In this document: positions 51,601-60,421 of the stretch, piece after piece
Numbering within the stretch: the stretch's first letter is position 1
Layout of the letters: the number at the start of each line of letters is the position of its first letter
Assembly: GCA_046295175.1 (NCBI GenBank)
Contig: JBKBNY010000005.1
Span: forward strand, 248,001-312,000
Source: JALOLV01 sp046295175
GTDB taxonomy: Bacteria; Bacteroidota; Bacteroidia; Cytophagales; Spirosomataceae
Direction of reading: 5' to 3'
DNA: 64,000 bases
Translations under genes and position numbers: made by a program
The notes under the pieces: model-generated
What the model saw: the letters and a program-made list of their open reading frames with translations, nothing else
Told to the model about the DNA's origin: nothing
Database searches by the model: none

Positions 51601-53655
51601 TTAACGAATCAACATTACCGAGCCAGTCCGAGATACTTTCTGCCCTACTTGGTCGGTACCAATTATTTTAAATGTGTAATAACCTGGCGGAACGGGCGTA
51701 ACTTCGTCTGAATCGAAACCACTCCATCCTTGATTTTCGGCTTCGTAAAATGGCTTACCCCAACGGTCATAAATCACAACTTTGTAATCTTCTATAAACC
51801 TGCTTTTAACCTCAAACATATCGCTTTGTCCATCGCTGTTGGGTGTAAATGCTGTCGGAATGTAGAATTTTGCAGGTAAAACAAAAGAACTCGTGTTTGA
51901 ATACGAATACAAGCTACCAGCCAAAAGACCAGGAGGAGCATAATTTGCCCAAATCACAAAAATTCTTTTTTGTTCATTGCCATCCAAAACGTTTTCATCC
52001 AATACTTTTTTTGTATCAGAAACTCTGAATGCTACCGTTTTTAATGGGTTTCCTTTATCATCTACTTCTACGATGTCGTAAGTGATGTATTGCTTAATTG
52101 AAGCATCTTCTGAATACGGAGTCCAATTGAGCGAACCCGGCTCATCGGATTTCAATAAAACACTACAAAATGGCACCGAGAACTCAGAAACGTTATTACA
52201 ATCATCTCCATACTGGATTTTGTAGCAATAGCGATGTTCGGTTGGTTTTACGTTTATATCAGTATAAACTGGTTGATTTTCTCTTGAAATTTCCTTAAAA
52301 TCTCCATTATCTTCGGCTCGATAAAAAACATATTTATCTTTAGCCTGAAGGTCAAAATCCAAAATATTGACCTGTACCTTGGTATTGTTGTTAATAACCG
52401 AGGCAGTTCCTACAATATTTGGTCGTGGTAAGGTTGCAGACTGAGTCAAGTCAGCTAATGTAATATCTGAAATAATCCTGACCGTTCGTGGACTCGAACC
52501 ATAAGTCGTTGTTATATTGTAATTATACTTAAATCCGCACTTCAAGCCATTTGCTTCGGTATCGGTATGGGTTGTATTGCCTGATGGTGTTGGATAAAAA
52601 GTAATTGTTGGTGAAGACCCTCCGATTGTCTCACGAGTAATATCAAATCTTGACACTCCCGAAGCGATTGGACTGTTCCAGTCAAGCTTTACTGTATTTT
52701 TGGCAATTATTGAATTTTTAATTAAGATACTACATGCCTCTGGCGATGTCACAGTATTGCCGCAAGGGTCGGTAGCATTGATTCGGAAGCAATAAGAAAA
52801 CTTGGCATCGAGATTATCAATCTGAGCTGTGCCATTCTTAAAAGTACTTCCCCAAGCTGTCCAGTTAGTTTGACCATCTCGACGATACTCAACTTTGTAG
52901 TCTTTATCTTGCTCAAAATCTTTAAAAGTGATTTTAGCAGAAGTATTGTTGTTTGTAGATTGCACTTGGCTGATATACGGCCCCGCTGCTGGTGCAATCG
53001 GGTATTCGTATGTTTTACTTTGACACTGAGCTGCCCCAACTGCATAGCTACCTCTCACACTCAATTTTCCATTTGTAGGAAATGTGAAGTACTTGTGTGA
53101 AGGCGAAGTTAACGGAGGAGTCCCTGTTATGGTTTCGATTGGCGAGCCATCATTCCAATCAATAAAATATTTGTTATAAAAATTATTTGCATCGACTGGA
53201 ATCCTGATTTTTACCGTATTATCAATACAACGCTCAACAGTTATCTTGGGGTCTTTTTCAGGTACAACCGTTACTGCATTACAAGTAAGATATTTATCAC
53301 CATTGGCTGCGGTTCCTGTTTGAGCAATCCAATAAACACCAAAACCAAAAGCACTTATATCTTTTTTTAGTTTTCCACCAGCATCGGCGGGTTCAGGAGA
53401 TGTAAGCTGTGATGCTGCTTTAAAATCAAATATAAAACCGACACCAGTTAATGAAGGCCCTCCAGAATGCTCAAGGTCTATGGTTTTAGAATAATTTATA
53501 CATATCATGTTTGGGCTTACATTGAAAGAACTGCCTAATTTCCAACCTGTAGGCGGAGTGGTACACTCGGCAGGTTTGGGACTGTTTTGGCTAAAACTGG
53601 CGTAAGAAATAATAACACCCAATAGAAAGAAGATATAAAACCTCAATCGGGACAT
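51601..53655 (-). CDS. Secreted protein with gliding-motility C-terminal (T9SS type B) domain
   Basis: A 684-residue secreted protein. The start is ATG 53655 (MSRLRFYIFFLLGVIISYAS), giving a signal peptide ending FSQ. The body holds several fibronectin/PKD-like segments with paired cysteines. The C-terminal domain of about 90 residues is the gliding-motility-associated (CHU_C) type: FYIPTAFTPNSDGQSDMFEV, YKVVIYDRWGKPFYEAEN, and VPPGYYTFKIIGTD. This is the T9SS type B signal, which usually needs a PorP/SprF partner. A surface-exposed adhesin-like role is likely. It has no enzyme motif. Confidence 0.9.
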   Translation of the reverse strand: MSRLRFYIFFLLGVIISYASFSQNSPKPAECTTPPTGWKLGSSFNVSPNMICINYSKTIDLEHSGGPSLTGVGFIFDFKAASQLTSPEPADAGGKLKKDISAFGFGVYWIAQTGTAANGDKYLTCNAVTVVPEKDPKITVERCIDNTVKIRIPVDANNFYNKYFIDWNDGSPIETITGTPPLTSPSHKYFTFPTNGKLSVRGSYAVGAAQCQSKTYEYPIAPAAGPYISQVQSTNNNTSAKITFKDFEQDKDYKVEYRRDGQTNWTAWGSTFKNGTAQIDNLDAKFSYCFRINATDPCGNTVTSPEACSILIKNSIIAKNTVKLDWNSPIASGVSRFDITRETIGGSSPTITFYPTPSGNTTHTDTEANGLKCGFKYNYNITTTYGSSPRTVRIISDITLADLTQSATLPRPNIVGTASVINNNTKVQVNILDFDLQAKDKYVFYRAEDNGDFKEISRENQPVYTDINVKPTEHRYCYKIQYGDDCNNVSEFSVPFCSVLLKSDEPGSLNWTPYSEDASIKQYITYDIVEVDDKGNPLKTVAFRVSDTKKVLDENVLDGNEQKRIFVIWANYAPPGLLAGSLYSYSNTSSFVLPAKFYIPTAFTPNSDGQSDMFEVKSRFIEDYKVVIYDRWGKPFYEAENQGWSGFDSDEVTPVPPGYYTFKIIGTDQVGQKVSRTGSVMLIR

Positions 53656-53999
53656 GGCAAAATTTTTATAGTATTTGTATGATTCACTCAATTGAGTAAA
53701 ATCAAAGCAAAAATCATGCCCGAACTTCAATCTATTCATCACAAAAAAAGCTTTTAAAAAATTAGCGAACCTGCATACTCAAACAGCAAATAATAGACCA
53801 AATATTAAAAAATTCTATATTTCTTAATATTTAGCGAAAACAACACCGCTCAATCATGAAAGTATTTATCGGAAAGCAAAAAAATGGCTTGAAATTTGTG
53901 GAGAAAGAATGCTCGTTTTTGTGCAGGATATTTAGGATAAATCTATAAAAAAAATCGTCAAACACAACGTATCTTTGTAAAAAAATTGGACGAGTACTT
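53656..53999. other. Divergent intergenic region before ribBA
   Basis: A 344-bp AT-rich gap. Its only clear signal is TATCTTTG at 53970-53977, a perfect -7 element 22 bp before the ribBA start, though no -33 TTG is found at 19-20 bp. With that start point there is no room for an FMN riboswitch. Nothing gene-like is seen. Confidence 0.55.
53970..53977 (+). promoter_or_regulatory. -7 element of the ribBA promoter
   Basis: TATCTTTG matches TAnnTTTG perfectly. A -33 element was not found at the usual spacing. Confidence 0.5.
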
Positions 54000-55214
54000 A
54001 TGCAACAAATAAAATTAGATAGTATTGAAGAAGCCATTGAAGACATAAAAAATGGTAAAATAATAGTGGTTGTGGATGATGAAGACCGTGAGAATGAAGG
54101 CGATTTTATCTGTGCCGCAGAGGTGATTACGCCAGAAATGGTAAACTTCATGGTCAAAGAAGGGCGTGGTTTGATGTGTGCTCCGCTTACAGCAAAACGT
54201 TGCGAAGAATTAGGACTCGATATGATGGTGGGTAAAAATACCGCCACTCACGAAACAGCATTTACGATTTCGGTAGATTTATTGGGTAATGGCTGCACGA
54301 CGGGTATCTCGGCCAGCGACCGTGCTAAAACGATATTAGCATTGGCAGATGAAAACACTAAACCCGAAGACTTAGGCCGCCCTGGGCATATTTTTCCACT
54401 CAAAGCCGTTGATGGTGGTGTTTTGCGTCGCACCGGGCATACTGAGGCCGCTATTGACTTGGCACGTTTGGCAGGGTTAAAACCCGCTGGTGTCTTGATT
54501 GAGATTCTGAACGAAGATGGTACAATGGCTCGCTTGCCAGAATTACGCGAGATTGCTGATAAATTCAACCTCAAGTTGGTCAGCATCAAAGACCTGATTG
54601 AATATCGCCTACAAAAAGAGTCTTTGATAAAACGCGAAATTGGCGTTGATATGCCTACCGAGTGGGGTCATTTTGATATGATTGCGTATCGACAATTAGA
54701 CAACGAGCAGCTACATTTAGCCCTTGTAAAAGGTACTTGGGAAAAAGACGAACCCGTCATGGTACGTGTGCATTCGTCTTGTGTTACTGGTGATATTTTT
54801 GGTTCTTGCCGATGCGACTGCGGGCCTCAGTTACATGCCGCGATGGAACTTGTGCAAAATGAGGGCAAAGGTGTGGTTCTTTACATGAATCAAGAAGGGC
54901 GTGGCATTGGTCTGCTCAATAAATTAAAGGCGTACAAACTCCAAGAAATGGGACGTGATACCGTAGAGGCAAATCTCGAACTTGGTTTTAAGATGGACGA
55001 AAGAGATTATGGCGTGGGGGCTCAAATCTTGAGAAATTTAGGTATTTCAAAAATTAAACTAATCTCAAATAACCCTAAAAAAAGAGCAGGTTTGATTGGC
55101 TACGGTCTCGAAATCGTTGATACAATTCCGATTGAGATAAAACCAAATCCTCATAATGAAGAATACCTCAAAACCAAAAGAGATAAAATGGGTCATGAAA
55201 TTTTGAAGGGGTGA
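54000..55214 (+). CDS. ribBA: Bifunctional riboflavin synthesis enzyme RibBA
   Basis: A 404-residue fusion for the two entry steps of riboflavin synthesis. The N-terminal half (about 1-205) is DHBP synthase (RibB): VVDDEDRENEGDF near residue 25 and RPGHIFPLKA with RRTGHTEAA near 125-145. The C-terminal half is GTP cyclohydrolase II (RibA): the zinc cysteines in VHSSCVTGDIFGSCRCDCGP near 262, NQEGRGIGLLNKLKAY near 300 and the DERDYGVGAQILRNLG segment. Both active sites look intact. It is a single gene, ending in a hairpin terminator. Confidence 0.97.
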   Translation: MQQIKLDSIEEAIEDIKNGKIIVVVDDEDRENEGDFICAAEVITPEMVNFMVKEGRGLMCAPLTAKRCEELGLDMMVGKNTATHETAFTISVDLLGNGCTTGISASDRAKTILALADENTKPEDLGRPGHIFPLKAVDGGVLRRTGHTEAAIDLARLAGLKPAGVLIEILNEDGTMARLPELREIADKFNLKLVSIKDLIEYRLQKESLIKREIGVDMPTEWGHFDMIAYRQLDNEQLHLALVKGTWEKDEPVMVRVHSSCVTGDIFGSCRCDCGPQLHAAMELVQNEGKGVVLYMNQEGRGIGLLNKLKAYKLQEMGRDTVEANLELGFKMDERDYGVGAQILRNLGISKIKLISNNPKKRAGLIGYGLEIVDTIPIEIKPNPHNEEYLKTKRDKMGHEILKG

Positions 55215-55258
55215 TTTTTGGGTAGTTTTTCAGAAAATTAAATTTTCTGTGATTATTC

Positions 55259-55293
55259 CGGTCCATAGCTTAGGTTGTGGACCGTTTTATTTT
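55259..55293 (+). terminator. Terminator after ribBA
   Basis: A CGGTCCA/TGGACCG stem followed by TTTTATTTT. A second palindrome (CAGAAAATT centred at 55240) lies just upstream. Confidence 0.7.
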
Positions 55294-55298
55294 AGCCT

Positions 55299-56327
55299 TT
55301 ACTCACCACCGCCAGTATGAAATTCTTCACGGTAGATAGTCATCAAGAGCATAAATAACGAAATCAAAATTGGTCCGAAAATCAATCCAATGAATCCAAA
55401 AAGGTTTAATCCGATGATGATTCCAAAAAGCGTTATGAGCGGATGCGTATCTCCGATTTGTTTTTGTAACCAAAATCTAAAAATGTTATCGACCGAACCC
55501 ACAATCAAAAAACAATAAAGAAACAACGCAATTCCTTGTGTGGGGGAGCCATTGACAAACAACAATATAGAAAGTGGGACATAAATCAAAGCTACTCCCA
55601 AAACTGGAATTACGCCTGCTATGCAAGTGGCAATAAACCAAATGAATGGTTGCTGCACTCCCATGAGCCAATAACCTATCAATGCTACAACCCCTTGCAT
55701 AATTGCAACCAACGGAATCCCGATGGCATTGGAGATTACCAAGCCGTTTAAGTGTTTTTTGAGCAATGTCACGCTTTTATCACGCAGTGGCAACCATCTG
55801 TAAAATGCCTTTTCGATTTGTAGCCCTTCGGTGAGCATAAAATATAATATGAAGTACATCATCAAAACCACAAAAAGGCCATTGAAAGTACCTCCTATCA
55901 GCTTTTGTACCTCAGCTATGCCCCATTGCCCCAAACTACTCATATTTTTTTGGGTCAGTATTTCGATATTGAACTGTTGCTCAAATTGCTGAACGACTTT
56001 CTCTATCGAAAGCCAAACATCGTTTGAATGTTGAATCGTTGGTAAAATCCGAGCAGTAAGCATGCGAATAAGCCCATTCAGAGGAATCAACACTATCACA
56101 AATGAAAATACCATCAAAATTATAGCAGCGATGGATTTTCGGCCATTGAGTTTTTGTGTCAAGATTTGCATCCATTTTTGCAATAAAATATACAGAGTAT
56201 ATGCTCCAAGCAGTGCTGGAATAAGCGACCTCAATTGCCAAAAAATCACGCCTCCGAGTATGATAATTATGACAATAAAAAATATCTGCCTAATGTGCTG
56301 ATTCGATAAATTACCGTTATGATGCAT
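55299..56327 (-). CDS. AI-2E family membrane transporter
   Basis: A 342-residue protein with about eight membrane helices and the large soluble loop between helices 3 and 4 (about residues 90-150) that marks the AI-2E/PerM family. The ALIYVPLSILLFVNGSPTQG and LFGIIIGLNLFGFIGLIFGP segments near the C-terminus are typical. Members move varied solutes or act as Na+/H+ antiporters, so no substrate can be given. It starts 94 bp after the PorE-like gene with a terminator between, so it is a separate unit. Confidence 0.9.
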   Translation of the reverse strand: MHHNGNLSNQHIRQIFFIVIIIILGGVIFWQLRSLIPALLGAYTLYILLQKWMQILTQKLNGRKSIAAIILMVFSFVIVLIPLNGLIRMLTARILPTIQHSNDVWLSIEKVVQQFEQQFNIEILTQKNMSSLGQWGIAEVQKLIGGTFNGLFVVLMMYFILYFMLTEGLQIEKAFYRWLPLRDKSVTLLKKHLNGLVISNAIGIPLVAIMQGVVALIGYWLMGVQQPFIWFIATCIAGVIPVLGVALIYVPLSILLFVNGSPTQGIALFLYCFLIVGSVDNIFRFWLQKQIGDTHPLITLFGIIIGLNLFGFIGLIFGPILISLFMLLMTIYREEFHTGGGE

Positions 56328-56364
56328 CGCAAACTGAGAGTTTTAGAAATTAACCAAAAGTAAA

Positions 56365-56395
56365 ACTCCCACCTCGAATAATCCAAGGTGGGAGT
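56365..56395 (-). terminator. Terminator of the PorE-like gene
   Basis: An ACTCCCACCT/AGGTGGGAGT 10-bp stem, then TTTTA on the minus strand. Confidence 0.8.
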
Positions 56396-56421
56396 CAAAT
56401 AATGTTTTTGGGGTATTAATA

Positions 56422-58971
56422 TTAATTCATTTGGAGAATCTTGATTTCTGTACGGCGGTTTTGAGCGTGTTGTTCTTCGGTACATTCTACCCCATCAACA
56501 CAACCATTAACAGGCATTGTTTCGCCATAACCTTTATACTCTACTCGGCTGCGGCTAATGCCACGTTTGAATAAATAATCGGCGGATGCTTTAGCACGAC
56601 CTTCTGAGATTTTTTGGTTAAAATCAGCATCAGAGCGGCTATCTGTATGAGCTCTTAGTTCGATACGCATTTTCGGATTACGACGCATCATTGTTACGAG
56701 TTTATCCAATTCGGCACGAGCATCGGCACGGAGGTTACATTTTCCGTAATCAAAGAAAATGTTATCAACCGCAACAACATCACCTGTACCAAACATATAG
56801 ACATCAGCTGAGATATTTCCTTTTTTGCAATTCAAGCGGCGAATTCGTTTACCTTTTGAGCCGAGGTTATCTTTTGCACCTTCGATGGTATAATCGCAAC
56901 CTTCTGCAACAATAAATTCATAATTACCAGTTGCATCAGTGTAAGCAGTTTGGGTAGAGCCATCGCACTCGTTACGAAGTGTTACTAATACGCCCTCAAC
57001 TGGTTTTTTAGTACCTTGAGCCAATACTCTACCTTTGATTGAGCAAGTATTACCCGATAGTATAGTACCATTACCCGTTGTACCAGAAGTTGATGTTGTA
57101 CCCGATGTGTAACCAGATTGTCCGTCGCCAGTGATACCAGTTCCACTTCCGTTTGGACCTGTTTGGCCAGTCTGACCAGTTCCTGAGCCACCGTTTTGTG
57201 CCAATGCCGTAGAATCTACTTTTGGCCTATTCATCGGAATCTCCAAACGAGCGGCTTCGTTGTCGCATCCTTTTGTTGAGAATGAAACAGTTGATGGAGC
57301 ATAGCCTTCGCGAGTAGCACGGAACGTAAAATCAGTATCCATTGCCAAATCTTCGAGTTTTACACTACCATCCGCATCGGTTGTTTTCTCTTGGAGATTA
57401 CCCTCTTTATCTTCAAATACAACTTTTACGTTGTCTAAAGGCATTTTGGTTTCGGCATCATACGCCGCAATGATTAACTCACAACCCTCTTTGAGTTCGC
57501 ACTCTCTATCAAATTTATAAATATCATCATCGGCACCTCCACGTTTACGGTTCGAGCTAAAATAACCCGATTTACGCAAACCATCGGTCAAGATACCAAA
57601 ATCATCTTTGCTTGAGTTTACTGGCGAGCCTAAGTTTGAGATACGACCTTTAGGAGTCACGCCATCCATCTGTACAAAGAAAATATCTAAGTCGCCAAGG
57701 CCTGGTAAACCATCTGATGAGAAATAAAGGTTTCCTTTTTCGTCAACAAACGGAAACATCTCGTTGCCCTTGCTGTTTACGTCTTTTCCAAGATTGATAG
57801 GAGCCGACCAATTTCCGCCATCGTAACGAGAAACATAAATATCGGTTCCACCGTAGCCACCTGGCATATCCGACGCAAAAAATAATAACTTCTCGTCTGG
57901 CGATAATGCCGGATGCCCAGTTGAGTATTCGTCACTATTAAATGGTAATTCTTTAATGTCTTTCCAACTATCTTTTGAGGCTTCGGCAATGTAAAGTTTT
58001 AATTTATTGATACCGTCTGAACTACGACGTGCCTTACCATTTGAGAAGTTGTTACGTGTGAATATTACTTTGGCTCCATCTTTGAAGAAAGCCGTTGGTC
58101 CTTCGTGATATTTTGAGTTAAGTGTACCATCAAAACGGTCAGATTCTGTTTGTGGGCGGTCGCCATAACCATATCCGAGAGAGATATTTGTACCACCAAA
58201 ACTACCAATTGTACGAGAGTCGTTGGCTGTTGGTGCGGTGTATTCGTCTGCACCTACTTCACCACCACTACTTCTACGTGAACGTGTTTTGATAGTACTC
58301 GAACCTGTACCCAATCCGGCAGCTTGTCCACCAATAGCCGAAATATCATCTAAGTGGTAAAGGTCTAAGAATGGCGTGTTGTTCCAGTTGAACACACGGC
58401 GAATCCCCGAGCCAGCGGCACGGTTCGACACAAATACTAAGCCGTTTTTATAATAAGATGGGCTAAAATCGCCACTATTGGTATTGATAGAAAGATAATC
58501 TACTTTGTAGCAATTGGCATTTTTAGAAAGTACCGAAACATCATTATAAAGTTTTGAGAAGCCTTTACCACGAGGGTCATCTTCTACTTTACGGGTATAT
58601 TTATCGTACATTTCTTGTGCTTCACGATATTTACCATTACTTGCCAATGCTTGTGCATATTTTAGACAAAGAGCAACATTATCTCCTGATAATTCACCAG
58701 CAGATTCAATGATTTCACGGTAAACTCTTTCGGCATTTTGAGTATCTTTTACCTTAGCGTAGCTATCGGCCAATTTGATTTTGGCGGCTTGCTTTACTTG
58801 GTCGGTCAACCCTTTTTTCTTTAAGGCAGCTTCGTAGGCTTCAATTGCTTTAACAAAGCTGAGGCTTTCGTAGTGATGGTCGCCGGTCTTTACCAAAGAT
58901 TCCTGACCGAATACTTTAGTAAAAAGACCCGCTACGACAAAAGCGATGATTAGTTTCTTCCTGACAATCAT
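56422..58971 (-). CDS. PorE-like TPR-propeller-OmpA protein
   Basis: An 849-residue outer-membrane-associated protein with a signal peptide (residues 1-22). The order is TPR-like helical repeats (about 25-150; TGDHHYESLSFVKAIEAYEA), a PD40/WD40 propeller (about 160-500; GHPALSPDEKLLFFASD and GNLYFSSDGLPGLGDLDIF), one carboxypeptidase-like domain (about 505-590), a Gly/Thr/Ser linker (about 600-645), a second such domain (about 650-720), and an OmpA domain (about 740-849; VDNIFFDYGKCNLRADA, LRAHTDSRSDADFNQKISEG). This is the architecture of PorE, a peptidoglycan-anchored T9SS component. It sits beside SprF and an adhesin, so a role in that export module is likely. Confidence 0.9.
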   Translation of the reverse strand: MIVRKKLIIAFVVAGLFTKVFGQESLVKTGDHHYESLSFVKAIEAYEAALKKKGLTDQVKQAAKIKLADSYAKVKDTQNAERVYREIIESAGELSGDNVALCLKYAQALASNGKYREAQEMYDKYTRKVEDDPRGKGFSKLYNDVSVLSKNANCYKVDYLSINTNSGDFSPSYYKNGLVFVSNRAAGSGIRRVFNWNNTPFLDLYHLDDISAIGGQAAGLGTGSSTIKTRSRRSSGGEVGADEYTAPTANDSRTIGSFGGTNISLGYGYGDRPQTESDRFDGTLNSKYHEGPTAFFKDGAKVIFTRNNFSNGKARRSSDGINKLKLYIAEASKDSWKDIKELPFNSDEYSTGHPALSPDEKLLFFASDMPGGYGGTDIYVSRYDGGNWSAPINLGKDVNSKGNEMFPFVDEKGNLYFSSDGLPGLGDLDIFFVQMDGVTPKGRISNLGSPVNSSKDDFGILTDGLRKSGYFSSNRKRGGADDDIYKFDRECELKEGCELIIAAYDAETKMPLDNVKVVFEDKEGNLQEKTTDADGSVKLEDLAMDTDFTFRATREGYAPSTVSFSTKGCDNEAARLEIPMNRPKVDSTALAQNGGSGTGQTGQTGPNGSGTGITGDGQSGYTSGTTSTSGTTGNGTILSGNTCSIKGRVLAQGTKKPVEGVLVTLRNECDGSTQTAYTDATGNYEFIVAEGCDYTIEGAKDNLGSKGKRIRRLNCKKGNISADVYMFGTGDVVAVDNIFFDYGKCNLRADARAELDKLVTMMRRNPKMRIELRAHTDSRSDADFNQKISEGRAKASADYLFKRGISRSRVEYKGYGETMPVNGCVDGVECTEEQHAQNRRTEIKILQMN

Positions 58972-59080
58972 TTTATTATAAAAGTTGAATAACTACCATT
59001 TTGCATAGTTATACGCTTATTATTCAATTCAAATTAGCGAATTATACATTCGTACTTATAAGAGGAAATTCTCTCAATTT

Positions 59081-59118
59081 TCATTCCAACTTTATCATAA
59101 TGAGATAATTTGGAATGA
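59081..59118. repeat. Imperfect hairpin between SprF-like and PorE-like genes
   Basis: TCATTCCAA and TTGGAATGA enclose further pairing (TTTATC/GATAA) with one bulge. It lies about 105 bp after the SprF-like stop, in a 252-bp gap, and could be a processing site, weak terminator or operator. Confidence 0.45.
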
Positions 59119-59223
59119 ATTTTAGCTGGGAAGCTGACCTTTTTTTGGTTTTCAATCGTAAATTTCACTAAATTATCATAATTCTGAGTGTTTCAGAAGT
59201 ATTGAGTAATTCAGCAACTGATA

Positions 59224-60222
59224 TTAGAAATATCTTGGAGTAAGGATTTTGTTCTTGCCAAAACCGAACTCATAACGTAGCATTGCTTCGTGTGTCTGCG
59301 GACCCAACGAATTAGTTGATTTGCCAGCTGTATTTATTCTGTTAAGCATGTGGTCATAAGCATAACCCAAACGCAATTGAGGAGTAAGCTGTATTTCTAA
59401 CATACCAACAATAGCATCAATCGGATTTGAACCTCCAAAAGCATTAAGTTGATTAGTACGCCCAGAGACTCCGAAAGCGATTTTGTCTTTAATCCAGAAG
59501 TTAATGTTTCCATCAACACCAATACCAAAGCCTGGTGTGTAACGAATCATTGTAGAAGGTTTAACTTTGAACGAGCCTTTTCCGATAACAAAACCCATCA
59601 TTGTAAAATAGTGACGTTGCATCCCGCCTGAATTATTGCTCGTATCAGAACGTACATTTGAGAAACTATGCTGCATGATACGAGGGCAAGAAATTCCGAT
59701 ATAGCCTCTATCATTACTAACAAAGATACCACCCCCGAAGTTAGGATAAATTTTACTTGGCATTGTAACAAACGTAGGGTCCGAAATACCATTCAAATTT
59801 GCCTCTCCGAGTTTCCACTGAACATTATCAATGCCGCCTTGAACACCAAGAGCCATAGTAGTACGACTACCAAGTTTTACACGGTAAGCATAAGTGATAT
59901 ATCCACCTGTATTAGCTTGAAGCCCAAGTTGGTCTCTGAAAGCTGTAAAACCAATACCCATTTTCTCATTTTTGAATGGCATATCCATCGAGAAGGTATA
60001 GGTTTGCGGTGCACCATCTACACCAAGCCATTGATAACGACCCATAGCTGTTAGGCTCAGGACATCGCGGCTACCTGCATAGGCTGGATTTATTGCAAGA
60101 GTGTTGAACATGTACTGTGAGAACATCGCCTCTTGCTGAGCGAATGTTTGCAGATTAGTCACAAAAGTCACAGTAAGCAAAAGCAGAGCAGCCCTGCTTT
60201 TCAGGAATGTAAATTTTTTCAT
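59224..60222 (-). CDS. PorP/SprF-family T9SS membrane protein
   Basis: A 332-residue outer-membrane barrel protein with a signal peptide (MKKFTFLKSRAALLLLTVTF through TFAQ). The family mark FSQYMFNTLAINPAYAGSRD near residue 35 is clear, followed by repeated barrel strands. SprF of Flavobacterium johnsoniae is needed to secrete the adhesin SprB, and relatives pair with type B substrates. Here it lies directly downstream of an adhesin with a type B domain. ATG 60222 was chosen; ATG 60234 (MGNTMKKF) is equally possible. Confidence 0.93.
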   Translation of the reverse strand: MKKFTFLKSRAALLLLTVTFVTNLQTFAQQEAMFSQYMFNTLAINPAYAGSRDVLSLTAMGRYQWLGVDGAPQTYTFSMDMPFKNEKMGIGFTAFRDQLGLQANTGGYITYAYRVKLGSRTTMALGVQGGIDNVQWKLGEANLNGISDPTFVTMPSKIYPNFGGGIFVSNDRGYIGISCPRIMQHSFSNVRSDTSNNSGGMQRHYFTMMGFVIGKGSFKVKPSTMIRYTPGFGIGVDGNINFWIKDKIAFGVSGRTNQLNAFGGSNPIDAIVGMLEIQLTPQLRLGYAYDHMLNRINTAGKSTNSLGPQTHEAMLRYEFGFGKNKILTPRYF

Positions 60223-60320
60223 TGTATTACCCATTTTTATAGTACAGAAGTCTGTGCTTGCAAGGTTCACTCAATAGGTTGCTGGGTAACTTGTCAAGCA
60301 ACTGATTCTCAATAGCTTAA

Positions 60321-60350
60321 CAAAATTACACCAATATTTTGAAAAGTCAA
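60321..60350 (-). promoter_or_regulatory. Promoter of the SprF-like gene
   Basis: Minus strand: TTG, a 19-bp spacer and TAATTTTG, a perfect consensus match. The expected start near 60314 leaves a leader of about 92 nt, so this gene can be expressed without the adhesin. Confidence 0.75.
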
Positions 60351-60378
60351 TAATTTTAATTAATAATTGATTTTTAAG

Positions 60379-60412
60379 GATACCAACTACTTCTACCGAA
60401 GCAGTTGGTATC
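60379..60412 (-). terminator. Terminator of the adhesin gene
   Basis: A GATACCAACT/AGTTGGTATC 10-bp stem, 10 bp after the adhesin stop codon and followed on the minus strand by CCTTAAAAAT. It separates adhesin and SprF transcription. Confidence 0.65.
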
Positions 60413-60421
60413 TTTCAATTA

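Noticed and set aside
53656..53999. FMN riboswitch upstream of ribBA
   Set aside because: No conserved FMN-aptamer segments were seen, and the perfect -7 element 22 bp before the start leaves no room for one.
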